From an uncultured Eubacteriales bacterium (lineage in GTDB: Bacteria > Bacillota > Clostridia > Lachnospirales > Lachnospiraceae): 55,105 nt of DNA. Positions 1 to 8,871 of the stretch are shown here, piece by piece. How positions within the stretch are numbered: position 1 is the first letter of the stretch; each line of letters begins with the position of its first letter. The notes under the pieces are model-generated. The model worked only from the letters and a program-made list of their open reading frames with translations. It ran no database searches and was not told the DNA's origin. The stretch covers positions 1-55,105 of the forward strand of contig CATOIK010000018.1 of NCBI GenBank assembly GCA_951800645.1, read 5' to 3'. The translations under genes and the position numbers were made by a program.

Positions 1-48
1 TCCTTCTGTCATTTCAACTCTGTGAACCGGTTTCTTTTGTCTTGCCAT
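1..48 (-). mobile_element. 5' end of an IS256-like (mutator family) transposase gene, cut by the window edge
   Basis: Only the first 16 codons are present, reading MARQKKPVHRVEMTEG on the minus strand. This matches my recollection of how clostridial IS256-family transposases begin (MARxKKxVHxVxMTEGKR). A strong ribosome site (TTAGGAGGG, about 56-64) lies upstream of the ATG at 48. The catalytic DDE core would lie outside the window, so family and intactness cannot be verified. The insertion-sequence end and its inverted repeat should fall between about 60 and 140, but I cannot define it without the other end. Confidence 0.55.
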
Positions 49-140
49 AGTAAAAAGCCCTCCTAATGATATTTATTTTATCATAGAAGGACCTTATCGT
101 GGTTATTTTACAGAAAAAGTTTCATAGGCTCCATAAAGCA

Positions 141-177
141 ATCCCGGAAACGCCCATTTTATCAGCATTTCCGGGAT
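141..177 (-). terminator. Hairpin downstream of guaA
   Basis: Perfect 10-bp arms ATCCCGGAAA and TTTCCGGGAT enclose a 17-nt loop, eight bases past the guaA stop. No strong U-tract follows on the minus strand (TGCTTTAT), so it may be a weak terminator or a 3'-end stabilising hairpin. Confidence 0.6.
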
Positions 178-185
178 TTTGTCCG

Positions 186-1730
186 TTACTCAAACTCAAT
201 CGTCCCCGGCGGCTTAGATGTCAAATCGTAGAATACCCGGTTGACACCTTTTACCTCATTGATAATCCGGCTCATGACTTTCTGCAGCACGCTCCAGGGG
301 ATTTCTACGGCCTCGGCGGTCATGAAGTCAATGGTGCTGACAGCCCGAAGGGCTACGGCGTAGTCATAGGTGCGCTCGTCCCCCATAACACCTACAGAAC
401 GCATGTTGGTGAGGGCTGCAAAGTATTGGTTCATGGTCTTGTCGCAGCCGGCGGCTGCTACTTCCTGGCGGAAGATGGCGTCGGCTTCCTGGACAATGCG
501 GACCTTTTCGGCAGTAACTTCGCCGATGATGCGCACGCCAAGGCCAGGGCCGGGGAAGGGCTGGCGGAATACCAGGTACTCCGGGATGCCAAGCTCCAGG
601 CCCACTTTGCGGACCTCATCCTTAAACAAGTCGCGAAGCGGCTCAATAATCTCCTTAAAGTCTACATGTTCGGGAAGGCCGCCTACATTGTGGTGGGACT
701 TGATGACAGCAGATTCGCCGCCCAGGCCGGACTCTACCACATCCGGGTAAATGGTGCCCTGCACCAGGAAATCTACCCGGCCAATCTTCTTCGCTTCTTC
801 CTCAAAGATGCGGATGAACTCCTCACCGATAATCTTGCGCTTGGTTTCCGGATCCTCTGCACCGGCCAGCTTCTTATAATAGCGTTCCTGGGCGTTGACC
901 CGGATAAAGTTTAAGTCGTAATCTCCGTTGGGGCCGAAAACTGCCTCAACCTCATCTCCCTCATCCTTGCGCAGCAGACCGTGGTCTACGAAAACGCAGG
1001 TCAGTTGCTTACCTACGGCCTTGGAAAGGAGCACAGCGGCAACAGAGGAATCTACGCCGCCGGATAAGGCGCACAGCACCTTGCCGTTTCCCACCCGCTC
1101 CCGGATGGCCTGGATGGACTGCTCCACGAATGCGTCCATTTTCCAGTCGCCGGAGCAATGGCAGACATTATATACGAAGTTGGAAAGAATCTCCTTGCCG
1201 CGAAGGGTGTGAAGCACCTCCGGATGAAACTGGATGGAGTACAGGCCTGCAGCCTGATTCTCTGCTGCAGCCACAGGGCAGTCCTTGGTATGAGCCACGA
1301 TGTCAAAGCCAGGGGCTTCCTTGGAAATGTAGTCAAAGTGGCTCATCCAGCAGGTAGTGGTCTCCTCTACGCTCTGGAACAGGGGAGACGATGTCTCTAC
1401 CATTACTTCTGTTTTTCCGTACTCACGAACCGGCGCCTTCTCTACCTTGCCGCCCAGAACATGATGCATCAGCTGAGCACCGTAACACAGGCCCAGCACT
1501 GGCACGCCCAGCTCAAACAGCTCTCTGCCGCAGGTAGCCGCGCCTTCCCGGTAGCAGCTATCCGGGCCGCCGGTCAAAATAATGCCCTTTGGCTCCATGG
1601 CCTTAATCTGGGCAATGTCGGTTCTGTAGGAATATATCTCGCAATAAACATTGCATTCACGAACCCGGCGCGCTACCAGTTGGTTGTATTGGCCGCCGAA
1701 ATCGATCACGATAATTTTCTCTCTGTTCAC
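186..1730 (-). CDS. guaA: GMP synthase (glutamine-hydrolysing)
   Basis: Catalyses ATP-dependent amination of XMP to GMP with glutamine, the last step of guanine nucleotide synthesis, in the cytoplasm. The 514-residue length is normal. The N-terminal class I glutamine amidotransferase domain has the nucleophile in GLCYGAQ (Cys82) and the His/Glu of FHPEV (His169, Glu171). The ATP-pyrophosphatase domain follows with its P-loop SGGVDSS near residue 223, and the dimerisation domain ends in [11 protein letters not shown]. The start is GTG at 1730, seven bases after AGGAGG; an out-of-frame ATG overlaps it and meets TGA at once. It stands alone, behind a leader of about 250 nt that contains repeated hairpins. 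guaB lies 11 kb away on the same strand with its own promoter. Confidence 0.97.
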   Translation of the reverse strand: MNREKIIVIDFGGQYNQLVARRVRECNVYCEIYSYRTDIAQIKAMEPKGIILTGGPDSCYREGAATCGRELFELGVPVLGLCYGAQLMHHVLGGKVEKAPVREYGKTEVMVETSSPLFQSVEETTTCWMSHFDYISKEAPGFDIVAHTKDCPVAAAENQAAGLYSIQFHPEVLHTLRGKEILSNFVYNVCHCSGDWKMDAFVEQSIQAIRERVGNGKVLCALSGGVDSSVAAVLLSKAVGKQLTCVFVDHGLLRKDEGDEVEAVFGPNGDYDLNFIRVNAQERYYKKLAGAEDPETKRKIIGEEFIRIFEEEAKKIGRVDFLVQGTIYPDVVESGLGGESAVIKSHHNVGGLPEHVDFKEIIEPLRDLFKDEVRKVGLELGIPEYLVFRQPFPGPGLGVRIIGEVTAEKVRIVQEADAIFRQEVAAAGCDKTMNQYFAALTNMRSVGVMGDERTYDYAVALRAVSTIDFMTAEAVEIPWSVLQKVMSRIINEVKGVNRVFYDLTSKPPGTIEFE

Positions 1731-1762
1731 ATTCGTTCCTCCTGAATTTGCTTAGGTCGTTC

Positions 1763-1880
1763 CGGACAGGCTTCACCTTGTCCGGCGCCGCCAGACAGCT
1801 TTCTCTCTGCCCGACAATAACCAGACAGCTTTCTCTGTCCTGACGATAACCGGACGGCTTTCATCTTGCCCGTTCTCGTC
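1763..1880 (-). repeat. Four tandem ~29-bp hairpin units in the guaA leader
   Basis: Four imperfect units begin at about 1763, 1792, 1822 and 1851, at 29-30 bp spacing. Read as guaA leader RNA, each forms a short hairpin of the type GGACAG-loop-CTGTCT. The stems differ between units but keep pairing (GGACAG/CTGTCT, GGGCAG/CTGTCT with G-U, GGACA/TGTCC). The last unit overlaps the four-way-junction element at 1852-1981. Confidence 0.6.
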
Positions 1881-1981
1881 GGACAAAATGCATCGGATAT
1901 TCATCCAATGTGAATCCAGATATAGAGGCAGGCTTAAAGACAAGCTTAACACCGGTCTCTATACCTGTCTTCCCGCCGTCC
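1852..1981 (-). repeat. Four-way-junction repeat element, copy A (guaA leader)
   Basis: Closing stem GGACGGC (1852-1858) with GCCGTCC (1975-1981) encloses three hairpins. Hairpin 1 is 1862-1890. Hairpin 2 directly abuts it at 1891-1910 (CATCGGAT/ATCCAATG). Hairpin 3 has TATAGAG (1921-1927) pairing with CTCTATA (1957-1963) and carries the conserved AAGCTTAAC core. The mismatches in hairpins 1 and 2 are C-A on the plus strand, which become G-U pairs in the minus-strand guaA transcript. Same plan as copies at 29191-29318 and 39479-39607. Confidence 0.65.
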
Positions 1982-1997
1982 TGAATTGATAACCTTC

Positions 1998-2026
1998 ATT
2001 ATACATAATTTGCACCATCTGCACAA
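1998..2026 (-). promoter_or_regulatory. guaA promoter
   Basis: Minus-strand -35 TTGTGC (2021-2026), 17-bp spacer and -10 TATAAT (1998-2003). It gives a leader of roughly 250 nt before the guaA GTG. I do not recognise a known purine riboswitch in that leader. Confidence 0.7.
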
Positions 2027-2078
2027 TAAAATTTCTTAAAAATATTGTATAAATATATTTAAGAAATCCCCCCGCTTA

Positions 2079-2108
2079 TTGACATGATCAGAGATTTCCC
2101 TTTATGAT
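2079..2108 (+). promoter_or_regulatory. Promoter of the DUF4349 lipoprotein gene
   Basis: TTGACA (2079-2084), 18-bp spacer, TATGAT (2103-2108). The implied transcription start near 2115 lies past the ATG at 2104, which decides the protein start in favour of 2131. Confidence 0.7.
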
Positions 2109-2130
2109 AAAGAAAAAGGGAGGATTGCTT

Positions 2131-3189
2131 ATGGCAAAAGGAAAACAAATTGGATGTCTATTGACTGCGATGGTTCTGGCTGCAGCACTCACCGGCTGCG
2201 GAGCATCGGCCAAATTCTCGAAGGACGCTGCCATGGCAGTGGTGGAAAACATGGCAGGCGCCCCTATGATGGAGGAGGCTAGCGTTGACACAGGCGCCGG
2301 AATGGCAGGAAGCATGTTCGGAGCCATGCCCCAGGTTTCGCCAGGCTCTGAGGCTTCCGCTGAAGAAGGAACTGCAAACACCCCCAAAGACGCCAGCCGC
2401 AAGCTCATCCGCACGATCTACCTTACCATGGAAACCACAGAATTTGAGCCGCTGCTGGAAAATCTTTCCCGGACTGTTGCGGAGCTGGGCGGATACATGG
2501 AATCTTCCAATATATCCGGCAGCAGCATTCTGGCATCCTCAGAAAGCTGTCGTTATGCCAGTCTCATCGTCCGGATTCCCTCAGACCAGCTAGATGGTTT
2601 TCTGAATCAAATGGAATCCCAGGGAAATGTTACCAACCGGTCTGAATCCACAGAGGATGTTACCCTGCAGTATACGGATATTGAAAGCCGGAAAAAGACC
2701 CTTCTGATAGAGCAGGAACGGCTTTTAGAGCTTCTGGCTGAAGCAGCCTCCATGGATGCAGTCATCGCCCTGGAATCCCGTCTTTCGGAGATTCGCTATC
2801 AGCTTGAATCTATGGAATCCCAGCTTCGGACCTACGACAATCAGGTAGATTACAGCACCGTACACATTGACCTGTCGGAGGTAAAGGTATTTACTCCCAC
2901 CAGCCCCGACTCCATTGGAACGCGAATCCAGAAAGGCTTTTCCAGAAATCTGAAATTCGTATCTGACGGACTGGTAAACTTCTTCGTAATGGTAATAACC
3001 AGCCTGCCCACCTTAATTGTGCTGGCAGTCATAATCGGAATCCTGGCACTGATTCTGCGGGCTGTTATCCGCTTTGACAAGCGTCAGGCACAAAAGAACA
3101 AGAAAAAAAATCTGCCGGAAACAATCGAAAAAGCAGGCGCCTCGATTCACGAAGCAGATCCCAAATCAGAAAACAGCAACAAGCAGTAA
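2131..3189 (+). CDS. DUF4349 domain lipoprotein
   Basis: A predicted 352-residue membrane-anchored lipoprotein of unknown molecular role. An N-terminal signal ends in the lipobox LTGC. The extracytoplasmic region contains the DUF4349 pattern: the RKLIRTIYLTMET strand, the YASLIVRIPSDQLDGFL block, then a long helical hairpin (EQERLLELLAEA...LESRLSEIRYQLESMESQL). A C-terminal transmembrane helix (VNFFVMVITSLPTLIVLAVIIG) is followed by a charged cytoplasmic tail. The start is ATG 2131, seven bases after GGGAGG (2118-2123); an upstream in-frame ATG at 2104 falls in the -10 box. Some DUF4349 proteins resemble anti-sigma factors, but no sigma factor gene is adjacent. Transcribed convergently with the next gene. 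Confidence 0.88.
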   Translation: MAKGKQIGCLLTAMVLAAALTGCGASAKFSKDAAMAVVENMAGAPMMEEASVDTGAGMAGSMFGAMPQVSPGSEASAEEGTANTPKDASRKLIRTIYLTMETTEFEPLLENLSRTVAELGGYMESSNISGSSILASSESCRYASLIVRIPSDQLDGFLNQMESQGNVTNRSESTEDVTLQYTDIESRKKTLLIEQERLLELLAEAASMDAVIALESRLSEIRYQLESMESQLRTYDNQVDYSTVHIDLSEVKVFTPTSPDSIGTRIQKGFSRNLKFVSDGLVNFFVMVITSLPTLIVLAVIIGILALILRAVIRFDKRQAQKNKKKNLPETIEKAGASIHEADPKSENSNKQ

Positions 3190-3219
3190 TCCCCAATAAC
3201 AAACGCGCCGAACACTTAA

Positions 3220-3264
3220 AAAGACGGCTGCATCGCCCCATCAAGGACGATTACAGCCGTCTTT
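3220..3264. terminator. Bidirectional terminator between convergent genes
   Basis: Arms AAAGACGGCTG (3220-3230) and CAGCCGTCTTT (3254-3264) with T-rich flanks on both strands. The right arm overlaps the last codons of the minus-strand permease gene. Confidence 0.85.
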
Positions 3265-4458
3265 CTCTCTTTCCTTCTCAAGTTCCGTCTGAGCACTGCC
3301 TGTTTCCCGCAGTTCCTGAATCTCCCTCCCTAACAATCTCACATTGGCAATCAGAGAATCAAATGCTCCGTACTTGTAAAGATTCATCACAATAATTCCA
3401 AGGGGCACAGCCAGAATCATACCGGAAATGCCGTGAAGCTTAAAACCTAAAAACAGGAATATCAGGGTCCACAATGGGGGAAGGCCCATGGTGTCTCCTA
3501 CAATTTTCGGCTGGATCAACTGACGCACCACCTGAGTCAGCACATATAGCAGGGCCAGGCCTGCAGCCAGGGCGTACTGGCCGCTTAACACCTTAAAGAC
3601 CGCCCATGGAATCAGGACGGTTCCAGTTCCGAACACCGGAAGGAAATCCAGCATGGCAACCAGAATAGCCAAAAGGCCGCTGTATTTTACTCCCAGCACC
3701 ACAAATCCGACAAACAGCATCAGCCCCACCACAAACATAATTTTAAACTGGGCCAGGAAATAGCCGCCTATCAGCCGTTTTACATCGTCCCGCAGATAGC
3801 CGTAATACCGTTTGAAGCCGCCGGAGGCATGATTCTTCCAGAACTCTACAATTCGGTCCTGCTCTGCAATGAAAAAGTAGGAAGATAATATGGTTACCAC
3901 CACATTCACTAATACCGCCGGAATCCGCATTGCCACATTTCCGGCTGCCTCCACTGTAGGAGGCGCAATGTTCTGCACCAGCAGACTTAACACCTGACCT
4001 ACTGCATTACCTACATCACCGGCCAGCTTCTGCCACTCCCGCTGCACTCCGTCCGGAAGAATAGTTAACAAATCCTCCAGCCGGACTGAAATTTCCTTCA
4101 CCTCAGCGGAAACCAAAGCGTACAGCTCCGGTATATCGCCCACCAGCTCATAGGCCTGAATCAGAAGCCTGGAAATCAGAAAATATCCCAGTCCAATGAC
4201 TGCTGCCAGAACTGTCACCACAATCAGGGCAGAGCTGTGTTTGCGCACCAGTTTTACCCGCCGCTCCAGCATCCGCACCAGAGGATTGGCAATCATGGCA
4301 ATTACCCAGCCAATGGCAAAAGGCAGGAAGAACACCAGCATTTTAGGCACTATCAGGCACACCAGACCAATCTGCACCACCGGCACCAGAATATTCAAAA
4401 GAATTCCTGCGTAATACTTTGCATCCTTCAATTTATCACCTTCTTTATCCCATTCCAT
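3241..4458 (-). CDS. AI-2E/YtvI-type family membrane permease
   Basis: A 405-residue polytopic membrane protein of the AI-2E (PF01594, formerly UPF0118) family. It has paired N-terminal helices, a large amphipathic extracytoplasmic segment (about residues 95-160), then the conserved C-terminal block with DFLPVFGTGTVLIPWA and QPKIVGDTMGLPPLW. Clostridial members are usually annotated as YtvI-like or AI-2E transporters; the substrate is unknown. The ATG at 4458 lies 14 bases after the upstream aminotransferase stop, suggesting translational coupling. An in-frame TTG at 4431, preceded by GAAGGTGAT, is an alternative start that would give the N-terminus typical of YtvI-like proteins. Confidence 0.85.
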   Translation of the reverse strand: MEWDKEGDKLKDAKYYAGILLNILVPVVQIGLVCLIVPKMLVFFLPFAIGWVIAMIANPLVRMLERRVKLVRKHSSALIVVTVLAAVIGLGYFLISRLLIQAYELVGDIPELYALVSAEVKEISVRLEDLLTILPDGVQREWQKLAGDVGNAVGQVLSLLVQNIAPPTVEAAGNVAMRIPAVLVNVVVTILSSYFFIAEQDRIVEFWKNHASGGFKRYYGYLRDDVKRLIGGYFLAQFKIMFVVGLMLFVGFVVLGVKYSGLLAILVAMLDFLPVFGTGTVLIPWAVFKVLSGQYALAAGLALLYVLTQVVRQLIQPKIVGDTMGLPPLWTLIFLFLGFKLHGISGMILAVPLGIIVMNLYKYGAFDSLIANVRLLGREIQELRETGSAQTELEKEREKDGCNRP

Positions 4459-4472
4459 GCTGCCCGCTTACT

Positions 4473-5702
4473 TTAACCCTTCCGAGCTTCATCCGGCCCA
4501 CAATCTGCGGTCAGCCCATAGTCAGCCGCCAGCTTCTTAAAGGCCGGCATGGAACGCACAATCTGCTCATAGGAAACACAGTAGGCAATCCGCACATAGC
4601 CGGGGCAGGCAAAGGAGCTGCCCGGTACCAGCAAAAGATTGTACTTCTGAGCCTGAGCACAGAAAGCCTTTTCATCCGCTACCGGAGACTTGACAAACAG
4701 ATAAAAGGCGCCCTGAGGCCTGATACAGGAAAATCCCAGGTCTGTCAGCCCCTGATACAGCCGGTTCCGGTTTCGGTCATAAGCCTCTAAATCTACGGTA
4801 ACATCCTGCTCTACGCACCGTTTGATCACCCGCTGCATCAGAGACGGAGCATTGACACTGCCCAGCACCCGATTGGCGATAGACGCGGCGGAAAATACCT
4901 CCTGGCTGTCTGCAAAGGCGTCCGGAATTACCAGATAACCAATTCGCTCGCCAGGCAAAGACAGAGATTTGCTGTAGGAATAGCAGACTACCGTATTGTC
5001 GTAAAATTTCGTCACAAAAGGAACCTCCACTCCGTCATAGGCCAGTTCCCGGTAGGGTTCATCAGAAATCAGGGCAATCTGGACTCCAAATTCCTGCTGT
5101 TTCTTTCTCAGCACATCTGCCATAGCCGTCAGGGTTTTGGCAGAATACACTACGCCGGTAGGATTGTTTGGAGTATTGATGATGACCGCCTTGGTTCTGG
5201 CCGTAATCTTTTTCTCAAATTCTTCCAAATCAGGCTGGAAATCTGCTGTATTGGGAGCAACCTCCAAAAGCCTTCCATCGTAATTCCGCACATAGTTTTT
5301 ATATTCCAGGAAATAAGGGGCAAACACAATCACCTCATCTTCCGGATTCAGCAGGGTTTTTAAAATTACATTCAGACCGCTGGCCGCTCCCACTGTCATC
5401 AAAATATTTCCCTGATGGAAGCCGGTGCCGAACCGCTTATTTAAGGACTCTGCAATGGCGGCCCGCACATCCTCGTAACCGGAATTGCTCATGTAGCCGT
5501 GGACAAACATAGAATCCTCCTGAGCCAGGGTATCCAGAATAGCCTGATTTACCTGCTCCGGCGCCGGAACGCTGGGATTTCCCAAACTGAAGTCATACAC
5601 ATTTTCCGCTCCATAGATGGAAGCCAGCCGCTTGCCTTCCTCAAACATCACCCGGATTACCGAATTGTTTTCCACCAAGGGTCTCATTTTTTCCGAAATC
5701 AT
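4473..5702 (-). CDS. Class I/II pyridoxal-phosphate aminotransferase
   Basis: A fold-type I aminotransferase of about 409 residues, similar to aspartate-type enzymes (AspC-like); the exact amino donor cannot be read from sequence. The cofactor lysine sits in SYSKSLSLPGERIGY, the substrate-binding Asn in NTPNNPTG, and ISDEPYREL carries the PLP-pyridine Asp. The start is taken at the second ATG (5702), eight bases after AGGAGG; the first ATG (5708) is only two bases from it. It sits between a Wzy-like gene (23-nt gap) and the AI-2E permease (14-nt gap), so the three are probably cotranscribed. Confidence 0.9.
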   Translation of the reverse strand: MISEKMRPLVENNSVIRVMFEEGKRLASIYGAENVYDFSLGNPSVPAPEQVNQAILDTLAQEDSMFVHGYMSNSGYEDVRAAIAESLNKRFGTGFHQGNILMTVGAASGLNVILKTLLNPEDEVIVFAPYFLEYKNYVRNYDGRLLEVAPNTADFQPDLEEFEKKITARTKAVIINTPNNPTGVVYSAKTLTAMADVLRKKQQEFGVQIALISDEPYRELAYDGVEVPFVTKFYDNTVVCYSYSKSLSLPGERIGYLVIPDAFADSQEVFSAASIANRVLGSVNAPSLMQRVIKRCVEQDVTVDLEAYDRNRNRLYQGLTDLGFSCIRPQGAFYLFVKSPVADEKAFCAQAQKYNLLLVPGSSFACPGYVRIAYCVSYEQIVRSMPAFKKLAADYGLTADCGPDEARKG

Positions 5703-5725
5703 CCACATTTCCTCCTGTCATTCCT

Positions 5726-7015
5726 CTATCGTCTGTGGGCATTAAAGCTGTAGTAAACCGCCATCAGCCCGGTCAGAATCAGATAGAACCAGGTGGTGGT
5801 GTTGGAAAACCAGGTGGTAAAAAAGGACAGGATCATGTAGGCTGCCACCTGGGCATAAAGCAGATACCCGAAGGGATTGTGCATCTCCCGCAGCTTTACC
5901 ACCAGGAGATAGGCCAAAAGCCCCAGCAGGCAGGAAAATGCAAGAACGCCGAGCCAGCCGAAATCGTAGTAGGCATCGTAAAACATAGTCAAAGTGGTCA
6001 GTTCCTTTTTCGTCACATAGATTGGGAAGTTGATCAACTGCGGGAAAAAGAATTTCAGGCCGGTCAGAGCCCACAGGGGGAACAGGCCCTTCAATCCAAA
6101 ACTGTGGGCAGGCAGCGCCTCCACCATACAGTCAAAGTTGTCATAGTTATTGGCAATGTAGATGTAGGGCTGGCTGACAAACAAAGGCATTGCCTCATTT
6201 TTCATCTCAAAAATACTGTTTAAATACTCTGCGTCGTGGCTTCTGGCTACAGTCAGTAAAAGATACACTGGAATCAGAACTACAAACAGTCCCAGAAGAT
6301 ACAGGATATTAAAGCTTTTCTGCAGCGAAATGTAGGTAAGGGCCGCCAGCATCACGGCAAACACAAACTGGAACCGGGATACGCACAGGATGGGAATGAG
6401 AAGGGAAATCACTGTCATCACAAAGACAGTAATTACCTGCCGGTCGCTGCCCCGGCCTCTGGCTGTGTGGAAATACAGCACTGTCATGGACGGCACCAAT
6501 ACGCAGGAAACCGTCAGATAATGAATCCCGGTCAGATGAAACTCAGAATAGGCGTGAGGCACCCCCTGGACAAACAGAGGAACATACCCTAACCGGACTG
6601 CTTCAAAAAGAAAGGAAATCAAGGAAACAACCGTAACGGCACAAATCATGTGAAAGACAGGAATGGAGTTGGCCGTAAAACTTCTCCATCTGCCGTAGCG
6701 GTTGTGTCCTGTTCCATACATCCGGGTCAGACCCTCAAACACGGCCCAAAAGCCTGCATAGGCCAGGGCAAAGCACAGCCAGGTCATCCAGGACCAGTCT
6801 GTCTGCAGATTGCTGAGCTTCAGACAGGCAATGCCCTGTCCCCCAACCCAGAACAGCGAAAACAGACCCCGCAGATGTATCAGAGTCCCGGAGCTTCTAT
6901 AATCCTTGAAGTACAGCCAGAAGGCTGCAGCCATAAGGGCGACGCCGGAAAGACTGTAATGCTCTCCTCTCGCCAGTAAATAACTTGCCAGATAACAGAT
7001 AAGATAAACTGCCAT
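5726..7015 (-). CDS. Polytopic membrane protein, possibly a Wzy-like polysaccharide polymerase
   Basis: A 429-residue protein with about ten or more hydrophobic helices and a large extracytoplasmic loop in the C-terminal half (about residues 260-340). This layout is typical of O-antigen/oligosaccharide repeat-unit polymerases. No catalytic motif is diagnostic, so the function is inferred from topology alone. A ribosome site (AGGAAGA) precedes the ATG. It lies 104 bases after ptsI, beyond a hairpin, and leads into the aminotransferase gene. No polysaccharide cluster is nearby, which weakens the call. Confidence 0.55.
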   Translation of the reverse strand: MAVYLICYLASYLLARGEHYSLSGVALMAAAFWLYFKDYRSSGTLIHLRGLFSLFWVGGQGIACLKLSNLQTDWSWMTWLCFALAYAGFWAVFEGLTRMYGTGHNRYGRWRSFTANSIPVFHMICAVTVVSLISFLFEAVRLGYVPLFVQGVPHAYSEFHLTGIHYLTVSCVLVPSMTVLYFHTARGRGSDRQVITVFVMTVISLLIPILCVSRFQFVFAVMLAALTYISLQKSFNILYLLGLFVVLIPVYLLLTVARSHDAEYLNSIFEMKNEAMPLFVSQPYIYIANNYDNFDCMVEALPAHSFGLKGLFPLWALTGLKFFFPQLINFPIYVTKKELTTLTMFYDAYYDFGWLGVLAFSCLLGLLAYLLVVKLREMHNPFGYLLYAQVAAYMILSFFTTWFSNTTTWFYLILTGLMAVYYSFNAHRR

Positions 7016-7062
7016 AAATATTCTTCCTGTCTTTCGTCAAATACTTTCCATCGTTGTTAAAA

Positions 7063-7090
7063 TGGCTGCCGCTGTGATAAACGGCAGCCA
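7063..7090 (-). terminator. Terminator after ptsI
   Basis: Arms TGGCTGCCG (7063-7071) and CGGCAGCCA (7082-7090). On the minus strand the hairpin is followed by TTTTAA. Some readthrough into the Wzy-like gene is likely because I see no good promoter in the remaining gap. Confidence 0.65.
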
Positions 7091-7119
7091 AACTGTTTCA
7101 GTTACATATTTGCTGACTA

Positions 7120-8829
7120 TCAGCCTACAAACTCCTTCATATAGGCTTCTACCTCACCGGCAGTAGCAAAGGACATGGCCTTCTCTGCCACAGCCTGAAG
7201 TTCCTCCATGCTGTAGCCGGTAATCATCTTTCGGGATTTTAAGATAGCGGAGGCGCTCATGCTGAACTCGTTTAAGCCAAAGGCCAGCAGCAGCGGAATC
7301 ATCATGGGGTCACTGGCTGCCTCGCCGCACATGCCTACCATAATGCCTTCTGCTCGGCCGCAGGCAATAATGTGGCGGATGCTGCGCAGAACCGCCGGGT
7401 TAAAGGTGGAGTACAGATAGGAAACCTTGTCATTGCCCCGGTCTACTGCCATGGTATACTGGGTCAGGTCGTTGGTTCCGATGCTGAAGAAATCTGCTTC
7501 CTTGGCAAACAGATCTGCCACCAGAGACGCAGCAGCGGTCTCCATCATCACGCCTACCTGGATGTCTTTATCGTAAGCTACACCCAGACCGTCTAATTCT
7601 CCCTTAATCTCTGCAATCAGGGCCTTGGCTTCCCGCAGCTCGTCAATGCAAGTCACCATGGGAATCATGATGCGAATCTTTCCGTAGGCGCTGGCACGCA
7701 GCAGAGCCCGCAGTTGGGGACGATAAATATCCTCCTTCCGATCCAGGCACAGACGGATAGCCCGGTAGCCCAGGAATGGGTTTTCATCTTTTGCAAGTCC
7801 CATGTAGGGGATTTCTTTATCTCCGCCGATGTCCAGAGTCCGGATAATAACCGGCTTGCCCTCCAGCATCTCAGCCACCGTTTTATAAGCCTCAAACTGT
7901 TCTTCCTCTGTAGGCATAGCGTTCCGGTCCATAAAGAGGAATTCCGTGCGGAACAGACCTACGCCCTCTCCATCGTACTGCAGTACCTTCTCCACATCCT
8001 CCGGACGGCCGATGTTTGCCACCAGCTCTACGGAAACACCGTCCTTCGTAACAGTAGGCTTTCCGATGTACTGCTCCAGCTCTTTCTTTTCTTTCAGGAA
8101 TGCCTCACGCTTCTGCCGGTACTCATCAGCCACTGAAGCGTCCGGATTTACATACACGGCTCCGGTAGAACCGTCCAGCACGATTTCATCGCCATTTTTT
8201 ACATTGTCCAGGAAACCGCCTACAGCCACAACTGCCGGAATCTCCAGAGCACGGGCTAAAATAGCGCTGTGGGAGGTTTTTCCGCCCAGCTCTGTAACAA
8301 TGCCTGTTACATGCTCCGGGTTAATGCCTGCAGTCATGGACGGAGTCAGGTCTCTTGCTACCAGAATGGTGCCTGCTGGAAGATCTGCAATGTTTGCGGA
8401 AGCCACGCCCATCATGGTCTTCTGAAGACGAGTCTTTAAATCCAGCATATCGGTGGCCCGCTGCTGCATCAGTTCATCATCCATTGCTGCAAATACGCCT
8501 GCATACATAGTGAATACCTGTTCAATGGCATACTCGCCACAGATCTGCTCGCTGCTGATAGAGGTCTCCACCTCGCCGGTCAGCATGGGATCCATAAGCA
8601 GCATTAAGTGGCCGTTCATGATCTCAGCCTCTTTCTCCCCAATCCGCTGAGCCAGGTCTGCTGCCATAGCCTCCGTCTCCTGCATGGTCTGTTCCAGGGC
8701 GCTTTTAAAGCGCTCTACCTCAGCCACCGAATCAGCCACCGTCTCTCTCTGGATAACCAGCTCGGTCTCCTCTACAATGACAGCCTTTCCGATACCGATT
8801 CCAGATGATGCATTCACTCCCTTAAACAT
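7120..8829 (-). CDS. ptsI: PTS enzyme I (phosphoenolpyruvate-protein phosphotransferase)
   Basis: General cytoplasmic component of the sugar phosphotransferase system; transfers phosphate from PEP to HPr. The full-length 569 residues include the HPr-binding N-terminal domain, the swivelling domain with active-site His187 in GGKTSHSAILAR, and the PEP-binding barrel with EFLFMDRNAMPTEEEQ, FFSIGTNDLTQY and the catalytic Cys of GMCGEAASDP. The ATG at 8829 follows AAGGAGGAACCATT. It is 42 nt downstream of ptsH and at the end of a run that starts with the c-di-AMP genes. Confidence 0.97.
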   Translation of the reverse strand: MFKGVNASSGIGIGKAVIVEETELVIQRETVADSVAEVERFKSALEQTMQETEAMAADLAQRIGEKEAEIMNGHLMLLMDPMLTGEVETSISSEQICGEYAIEQVFTMYAGVFAAMDDELMQQRATDMLDLKTRLQKTMMGVASANIADLPAGTILVARDLTPSMTAGINPEHVTGIVTELGGKTSHSAILARALEIPAVVAVGGFLDNVKNGDEIVLDGSTGAVYVNPDASVADEYRQKREAFLKEKKELEQYIGKPTVTKDGVSVELVANIGRPEDVEKVLQYDGEGVGLFRTEFLFMDRNAMPTEEEQFEAYKTVAEMLEGKPVIIRTLDIGGDKEIPYMGLAKDENPFLGYRAIRLCLDRKEDIYRPQLRALLRASAYGKIRIMIPMVTCIDELREAKALIAEIKGELDGLGVAYDKDIQVGVMMETAAASLVADLFAKEADFFSIGTNDLTQYTMAVDRGNDKVSYLYSTFNPAVLRSIRHIIACGRAEGIMVGMCGEAASDPMMIPLLLAFGLNEFSMSASAILKSRKMITGYSMEELQAVAEKAMSFATAGEVEAYMKEFVG

Positions 8830-8871
8830 AATGGTTCCTCCTTACCCTTAAGATTTTCCTTTTTGTTTTAT

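Noticed and set aside
99..914. 271-codon open frame on the plus strand across guaA
   Set aside because: Entirely antisense to a clear GuaA with all motifs; no family resemblance of its own.
1763..1880. Regularly spaced ~29-bp repeats that could suggest a CRISPR array
   Set aside because: Units are directly adjacent, have no unique spacers, vary in sequence and form hairpins; no cas genes are nearby.
1745..2000. Purine or PRPP/ppGpp riboswitch upstream of guaA
   Set aside because: No match to the conserved cores I know; the structures are better explained by repeat hairpins and the junction element.
2104..2130. Upstream ATG as the start of the DUF4349 lipoprotein
   Set aside because: It lies inside the -10 region and has no ribosome site, whereas ATG 2131 has GGGAGG seven bases away.
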